Shown here: positions 55,070 through 58,572 of the stretch, one piece after another
Layout of the letters: the number at the start of each line of letters is the position of its first letter
Numbering within the stretch: the stretch's first letter is position 1
NCBI GenBank assembly: GCA_022844565.1
Contig: JALHLK010000030.1
Span: 1 to 58,572 of the forward strand
Reading direction: 5' to 3'
DNA length: 58,572 bases
From: Saprospiraceae bacterium
Lineage (GTDB): Bacteria; Bacteroidota; Bacteroidia; Chitinophagales; Saprospiraceae
The notes under the pieces: generated by a model
What the model saw: the letters and a program-made list of their open reading frames with translations, nothing else
What the model was told of the DNA's origin: nothing
Databases searched by the model: none
Position numbers and translations under genes: made by a program

Positions 55070-55238
55070 GTGTGTATAACAAATTGCACAAAAGTGTTTT
55101 TGATTTTACCCACTCACTCCCTTGAAAGGGAAAACCAAATCAAAAACATATTAAAATTTGGCCTATGGCTCCCTTTATTTAAGGCTTCGGGGTAAAAACA
55201 TAGGCCAATTTTTCAGAAGTACAATTTGTTATACAGAC
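55070..55238. mobile_element. Second MITE-like element (169 bp) with 9-bp target duplication
   Basis: Terminal inverted repeats of 17 bp with one mismatch: GTG then TGTATAACAAATTG (perfect part 55073-55086), and CAATTTGTTATACA (55222-55235) then GAC. The direct repeat TTTATGGTG flanks it at 55061-55069 and 55239-55247, fitting a 9-bp target-site duplication. Internal arms also pair: 55096-55106 with 55137-55147, and 55158-55167 (TTGGCCTATG) with 55199-55208. No transposase open frame. It is unrelated in sequence to the element at 10625-10803. It sits about 30 bp before the Crp/Fnr start. Confidence 0.8.
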
Positions 55239-55268
55239 TTTATGGTGTATAGGAAAATTAAATTCTTT

Positions 55269-55811
55269 ATGATGTCAGATGTTGATACATTTAAAAAATT
55301 GCTCATCGAGCACCAACTTATTGTAGGAGAAAGAACTTTTTTAAAAGATGAGTTTCTAATTAAAGCGGGAGATGTTGTTTATTTTTTAAATTGGATAGAA
55401 AAAGGATCCGTTAGAGCTTTTTTTATCAATGAAAAGGAGGAAGAGCAAAATGTACGTTTTGGATATATAGGTGATCTCTTTACTTCTGTGAAATCTGTAT
55501 TCTTAAATCAACCATCAGATTTATACCTTCAAGCGTTGAAAAAAACCAAAGTACATTTGATTTCTGTCGAAAAATTAAAATCAATTATTCAATCAAATGA
55601 AGTCTTCTCTCAAATCTGGATCAACATCATTCAGTATTTAGTTTGTCAGCAAATGGATAGAGAGATGGATTTACTCACTAATGATCCAAAGTTAAGGTAT
55701 GAACGTGTTTTAGAACGAAGCCCACAACTTTTTCAAGAAATATCTTCCAAACATATCGCCAACTACCTTCGAATGACTCCTGAAACGCTATCTCGAGTAA
55801 GAAAGTCTTGA
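55269..55811 (+). CDS. Crp/Fnr-family transcription regulator
   Basis: A 180-residue protein starting at ATG 55269 (MMSDVDTFKKLL). An open frame also extends back to 55158, but that part is the MITE-like element. Residues of about 15-110 form a cyclic-nucleotide-binding-type beta-roll (FLIKAGDVVYFLNWIEKGSV, NVRFGYIGDLF). Residues 150-178 form the HTH (SSKHIANYLRMTPETLSRVR), the usual compact end of Bacteroidota Crp-like regulators. Ligand residues of E. coli CRP are not conserved, so the signal is unknown. The inserted element lies in its promoter region. The DinB-family gene follows after about 50 bp and may be a target. Confidence 0.88.
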   Translation: MMSDVDTFKKLLIEHQLIVGERTFLKDEFLIKAGDVVYFLNWIEKGSVRAFFINEKEEEQNVRFGYIGDLFTSVKSVFLNQPSDLYLQALKKTKVHLISVEKLKSIIQSNEVFSQIWINIIQYLVCQQMDREMDLLTNDPKLRYERVLERSPQLFQEISSKHIANYLRMTPETLSRVRKS

Positions 55812-55843
55812 TTTCAATCAAGTTTTAGGCCTGTATTTATTTT

Positions 55844-55851
55844 TACCTTTG
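55844..55851 (+). promoter_or_regulatory. Bacteroidota -7 promoter motif of the DinB-family gene
   Basis: TACCTTTG followed by C matches TAnnTTTG, 12 bp before the ATG at 55864, so a transcript would have a very short leader or start near the second ATG (55870). No good -33 element. Confidence 0.45.
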
Positions 55852-55863
55852 CTCAATAATTAA

Positions 55864-56397
55864 ATGCAAATGGATAAATTAGAATTATTAAAAGCCCTTC
55901 AAACTCAAAACAATGATCATATCGCTTTCTTTAAAAACTTAGGTGGTCTAGAAAATGAAATAATATTAAAAAAACCAACATCTGACTCTTGGAATACACT
56001 AGAATGTGTAGAACACCTCAGGAGGTACGCAGACTTTTATGTTCCAGTGATTTCCACCGGTTTAAAAAATTCTACTTTAGAAAACACAAACGAATTTAAA
56101 TCAAGTTGGCTTGGTGATTATTTTGCTAAAGCTATGCTTCCTGGATCCAAGAAGATGACAACTTTTAAAAGCAAAAACCCATTAGGCGACCAAATCAAAA
56201 AGGAGTCAATTGATCAACTTATTGCACATTTAAATACATTGAATGAAGCAATAGAGTTAGCTAAGTCTAAGGATATCAGATCAATAAAGGTCAAAACAAC
56301 GATACCTTTTACGAAAGTAAATGTAGGTGATGCGTTGAGAGTTGTGATATATCATGATGAGCGGCATGTAGGGCAGATAAGGAGGATATTGGGTTGA
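55864..56397 (+). CDS. DinB-superfamily protein
   Basis: A 177-residue four-helix protein (MQMDK; the ATG at 55870 is an equally good start). DinB_2/YfiT-like features are DSWNTLECVEHLRRYADFY near residue 41-59, with a metal-ligand His at EHL, and the C-terminal RVVIYHDERHVGQIRRIL near 158-175, with two more His. Members bind a divalent metal and include thiol transferases (bacillithiol-type) and stress-related enzymes. This one has no assigned reaction. It is preceded by the Crp/Fnr regulator on the same strand. Confidence 0.85.
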   Translation: MQMDKLELLKALQTQNNDHIAFFKNLGGLENEIILKKPTSDSWNTLECVEHLRRYADFYVPVISTGLKNSTLENTNEFKSSWLGDYFAKAMLPGSKKMTTFKSKNPLGDQIKKESIDQLIAHLNTLNEAIELAKSKDIRSIKVKTTIPFTKVNVGDALRVVIYHDERHVGQIRRILG

Positions 56398-56425
56398 ATT
56401 ACCTCATTTATGTCGTCAAATTCTT

Positions 56426-57352
56426 TTATTTAATGACTACATTCTCACAAGTCTCACACCTCCCTTTCCGATTTCTCTCAAACATAATATCAACTCGGCC
56501 TAACATGATGCCTCCCCAGCCCGCTTGATTTACAAGGACGGTTTCACCAACTTTGTTTTTCAATGGGAGTGCCGTTTGAAGGAAAGTGTGGGTATGGCCT
56601 CCTATTATCAGGTCAATATTTTCTGTACTTGCAGCTAGGGTATGGTCTGAAATTTTTTCATTTTCATATTTGTATCCTAAATGAGATAGACATACCACAT
56701 AGTCACATTTCATTTCGTTTTTAAGTTTATTGGCCCAAAGCGAGGCGGAGGCTATTGGGTCATTGTAGATTGTGTTGCCACTGAGATTTTTTGGTACCAG
56801 ACCACTGAGTTCTATTCCCAAGCCAAATACCCCTATTTTAATTCCATCTTTTTTGAAGATTTTGTAGGGTTCTATTTTATTATGTAGAATGGTATCTTTA
56901 AAATCGTAATTCGTGTTAAGTAAGGGGAATGTGGCTACTGGAAGTTGTTTAGCTAAACCTTCGAGGCCAAGGTCAAAATCATGATTACCAATCGTGGCAG
57001 CATCATACTGCATCTCAGACATCAATTTGAACTCTAATTCTCCACCAAAGAAGTTGAAGTAAGGAGTACCTTGAAAATAGTCTCCAGCATCAAAAAGTAA
57101 AACATTCTTTTGCTCTTCTCTGATTTTTTTAATCAAAGCTGCCCTTTTTGCTGCTCCACCTTTACCTTGGTTTCTGCCGCCATCCATAGGAAAAGGTTCG
57201 ATTCTACTGTGTACATCGTTGGTATGGAGTATCGTAAGTTTGACCAAATCAAGGTCTCTCGTTGATGCATGAAGTGGGAAATTGCCCAAAACTACTGCAA
57301 ATCCTCCGAGAGCGGTATTTCTTAAGAAAGTTCGTCTGCTTTTGTTGATCAT
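56426..57352 (-). CDS. 5'-nucleotidase metallophosphatase domain protein (Tat signal)
   Basis: A 308-residue protein with a twin-arginine-type N-terminus (KSRRTFLRNTALGGFAVVLG). The calcineurin-like catalytic domain of UshA-type 5'-nucleotidases follows: LTILHTNDVHSRIEPF with D and H metal ligands near 37-50, LFDAGDYFQGTPYFNFF near 93, TIGNHDFDLGLEG near 120, CLSHLGY near 205 and IIGGHTHTF near 235. It lacks the C-terminal substrate-binding domain, which is encoded by the upstream gene, and the two overlap by 4 bp (ATGA). Both are exported, so the enzyme should reassemble in the periplasm. This split pair is common in Bacteroidota. Confidence 0.9.
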   Translation of the reverse strand: MINKSRRTFLRNTALGGFAVVLGNFPLHASTRDLDLVKLTILHTNDVHSRIEPFPMDGGRNQGKGGAAKRAALIKKIREEQKNVLLFDAGDYFQGTPYFNFFGGELEFKLMSEMQYDAATIGNHDFDLGLEGLAKQLPVATFPLLNTNYDFKDTILHNKIEPYKIFKKDGIKIGVFGLGIELSGLVPKNLSGNTIYNDPIASASLWANKLKNEMKCDYVVCLSHLGYKYENEKISDHTLAASTENIDLIIGGHTHTFLQTALPLKNKVGETVLVNQAGWGGIMLGRVDIMFERNRKGRCETCENVVIK

Positions 57353-58107
57353 GGATTGATGATTATTCTTTTGATAGTATCTGGTTCGATGATTTTCTTT
57401 TTTTTCACATATTCTATTAAAATATCTCTAATGTATATACCCGTATCTTCACGCGGGCGAGGTTTAAGCATATACGTATTATCTCCTCCCTCAGCTACAT
57501 AGTTAGGAAGTGCGATGAATATTTCTTCATTAAAATCTTCAAGTAATTTTCCATTGATTAAAATTTCTGTGAGTTTTTGGCCATCAGCTTTTAATTGAAG
57601 TCCTTTACTTATTGGCCATCCTCCTATGGTTATAATTCTTTCACAAAGTAGTTTTGTGGTTTCTTTGTCTAAACTCATGATGACCAAGGTATTGTCAAAA
57701 GGCATAACTTCATACATTTTATTGACAGATATGGGGCCTTTACCAACACTTGGCACTCTGATACCTCCATAGTTCATCAGACCAAATTGAATATTTTTTT
57801 CAGGAAATTTACTAGTAGCAATATCTACCAAAGCGTCACACATGAAATTTGCTAAGGTAGAATTGGGTCGATCTTTCGTGAGCTCACCAGTAAATTCACC
57901 AATGACCTCATTCATGGTTTTGTCCAACTCATTTTTATAGGGTACTATCATTTTGAGGACAGCCTCATCTGTACCTCCAAAATCATCAGAAATGTTTCTA
58001 TTACTACTTTCTTCTTTTGCCACATAGACCACTTTTGGGGCACAAGTGATCGAAAATAAAGCAAAGAAACAAAAAAGGATGTAATACGAAATCTTCTTTT
58101 TATGCAT
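57349..58107 (-). CDS. 5'-nucleotidase C-terminal domain lipoprotein
   Basis: A 252-residue lipoprotein: hydrophobic start and lipobox ALFSITC with Cys near 22. Residues of about 50-245 match the 5'-nucleotidase C-terminal domain (5_nucleotid_C): GEFTGELTKDRPNSTLANFM near 70-90 and GLMNYGGIRVPSVGKGPISV near 125, followed by YEVMPFDNTLVIMSL. Later comes ALPNYVAEGGDNTYML near 215. This domain binds the nucleobase. It precedes and overlaps its catalytic partner by 4 bp, the reverse of the domain order in one-piece enzymes. Confidence 0.9.
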   Translation of the reverse strand: MHKKKISYYILFCFFALFSITCAPKVVYVAKEESSNRNISDDFGGTDEAVLKMIVPYKNELDKTMNEVIGEFTGELTKDRPNSTLANFMCDALVDIATSKFPEKNIQFGLMNYGGIRVPSVGKGPISVNKMYEVMPFDNTLVIMSLDKETTKLLCERIITIGGWPISKGLQLKADGQKLTEILINGKLLEDFNEEIFIALPNYVAEGGDNTYMLKPRPREDTGIYIRDILIEYVKKKKIIEPDTIKRIIINP

Positions 58108-58214
58108 AACAAAGTATTGATTATGAATTTACTATTAATGTCTTGACTCTAGAAAATTTAAAAATGACTTTATGTCTTTTTTCTTTTCCAGACTGTAAAA
58201 ATTAACAAGTAAAA

Positions 58215-58222
58215 CAAAGTTA
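58215..58222 (-). promoter_or_regulatory. Possible -7 motif for the split nucleotidase genes
   Basis: On the minus strand this reads TAACTTTG, matching TAnnTTTG, 108 bp before the lipoprotein start. No -33 element was found. Confidence 0.3.
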
Positions 58223-58272
58223 GCATAAAAATCAAAAAGCATTACTACTTTACGATAAATATCAATAAAAAA

Positions 58273-58453
58273 GAGGTTTGAAAACTCATTTTCGAAGTGA
58301 AAAAATTTCGAAACGATCAAGGAATAGGCAGATGTCAAAAAGTACCGCAAGTGTATCCATAGCTGCTACACTACATCAAGGACATTTTTTAGGATTCAAC
58401 ACAGTAAAATGTTATTGAAGGATTGTAATAGAAATAGAGTTTTCTGTGTTCCC
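58273..58453. mobile_element. MITE-like element, diverged inverted copy 2 (about 181 bp)
   Basis: Aligns end to end with the reverse complement of the element at 10625-10803. Shared blocks are CTCATTTTCG near 58285, AAAGTACCGCA near 58340, CTACATC-AGGACA near 58370 and GTAATAGAAATAGAGTTTT near 58427-58445. The terminal repeats are eroded and the central hairpin has decayed, so this is an older insertion. An open frame on the minus strand through its left part (58135-58350) is not credible as a gene. Confidence 0.7.
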
Positions 58454-58458
58454 TTGAG

Positions 58459-58490
58459 ATTGTTCAATAAAGTGTGTCTACATATCTTTG
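58459..58490 (+). promoter_or_regulatory. Bacteroidota promoter (-33 and -7)
   Basis: ATTG at 58459-58462 and TATCTTTG at 58483-58490 are 20 bp apart, close to the Bacteroidota consensus TTTG-N19-21-TAnnTTTG. It abuts the right end of the MITE-like copy. The start codon of the next gene is only 4 bp further on, implying a leaderless transcript or a later start. Confidence 0.5.
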
Positions 58491-58494
58491 TAAA

Positions 58495-58572
58495 ATGAAA
58501 GAAGAAAGAACAAAAATTGAAACAGAAGAATTAATGCAAAGGATGCAAAAGCACCTTTATTCTAAAGAGCCC
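58495..58572 (+). CDS. Start of a gene cut by the window edge
   Basis: An open frame of 26 codons running to the edge (MKEERTKIETEELMQRMQKH). It is charged, helical and without a signal peptide. Other in-frame ATGs occur at codons 14 and 17. The family cannot be told from this fragment. The promoter just upstream supports it being real. Confidence 0.45.
   Translation, partial: MKEERTKIETEELMQRMQKHLYSKEP

Noticed and set aside
55158-55268. 37-codon N-terminal extension of the Crp/Fnr protein
   Set aside because: It is encoded by the MITE-like element; the family's normal start is at 55269 or 55272.
53578-58107. CRISPR array or tRNA genes in the intergenic regions
   Set aside because: No regularly spaced repeats and no cloverleaf-like sequence were found in these gaps.
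58135-58350. 71-codon open frame on the minus strand
   Set aside because: It runs through the MITE-like copy, has AT-rich low-complexity composition and matches no family.

Overview
The window looks like the chromosome of an AT-rich Bacteroidota, most likely a Saprospirales-type organism. The evidence is indirect. Candidate promoters carry the Bacteroidota -7 motif TAnnTTTG. Shine-Dalgarno sites are weak or absent. Secreted proteins are cleaved before Gln or Tyr (SQ, AQ). Typical Bacteroidota gene neighbours are present, such as coaX beside an outer-membrane protein and a TPR protein, and a HipA split into small and kinase parts. No rRNA or tRNA was recognised.

Layout. 1-120: 3' end of a group II intron (domains V and VI). 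395-5156 (minus): GntP-type permease, M20 deacetylase (argE-like), YfcC-type permease and exonuclease III. 5157-5575: repeat-rich gap with alternative hairpins. 5576-9777 (minus): lipoprotein metallopeptidase and a large secreted BNR/VPS10-type propeller protein. 10004-12570: a toxin-antitoxin island with a Fic/Doc pair, a 179-bp MITE-like element, and a tripartite HipB-HipS-HipT module with a promoter-flanking inverted repeat. 12577-14937 (minus): secreted glycosidase-like protein. 15261-15773: YdeI-like protein.

16554-41526 is the centrepiece: a one-direction, tightly packed array of 14 genes over 25 kb. It starts with membrane and exported proteins: a two-TM protein, a TM-anchored pYEATS-like protein, a barrel-like exported protein and a lipoprotein. 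It continues with four hydrolases: a TM alpha/beta hydrolase, a PGRP/Amidase_2 amidase lacking a signal peptide, a secreted esterase and a PhoD-like metallophosphatase. It ends with four giant proteins without signal peptides (1155 aa with a DUF6603-like domain, then 969, about 1621 and 1029 aa) and a Cys-rich zinc-ribbon protein. I know of no described function for this combination. It is the best candidate here for an undescribed system, perhaps a sensor plus envelope-active enzymes plus a giant protein assembly, possibly in inter-organism conflict. That role is inference.

41814-46556 is housekeeping: EI24/CysZ-like protein, carA, eno, FtsB/DivIC-like protein and sucD. 46557-47083 has a terminator and an 84-bp tandem duplication. 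47084-49067 (minus) encodes a secreted esterase and a small exported protein. 49347-49755 is a decayed higBA locus. 49928-54984 has purH, coaX, an outer-membrane protein and a TPR protein. A second MITE-like element with 9-bp target duplication lies at 55070-55238, just before a Crp/Fnr regulator and a DinB-family protein. 56426-58107 (minus) is a 5'-nucleotidase split into two genes. A diverged, inverted copy of the first MITE-like element lies at 58273-58453, followed by a promoter and the start of a truncated gene at the right edge.
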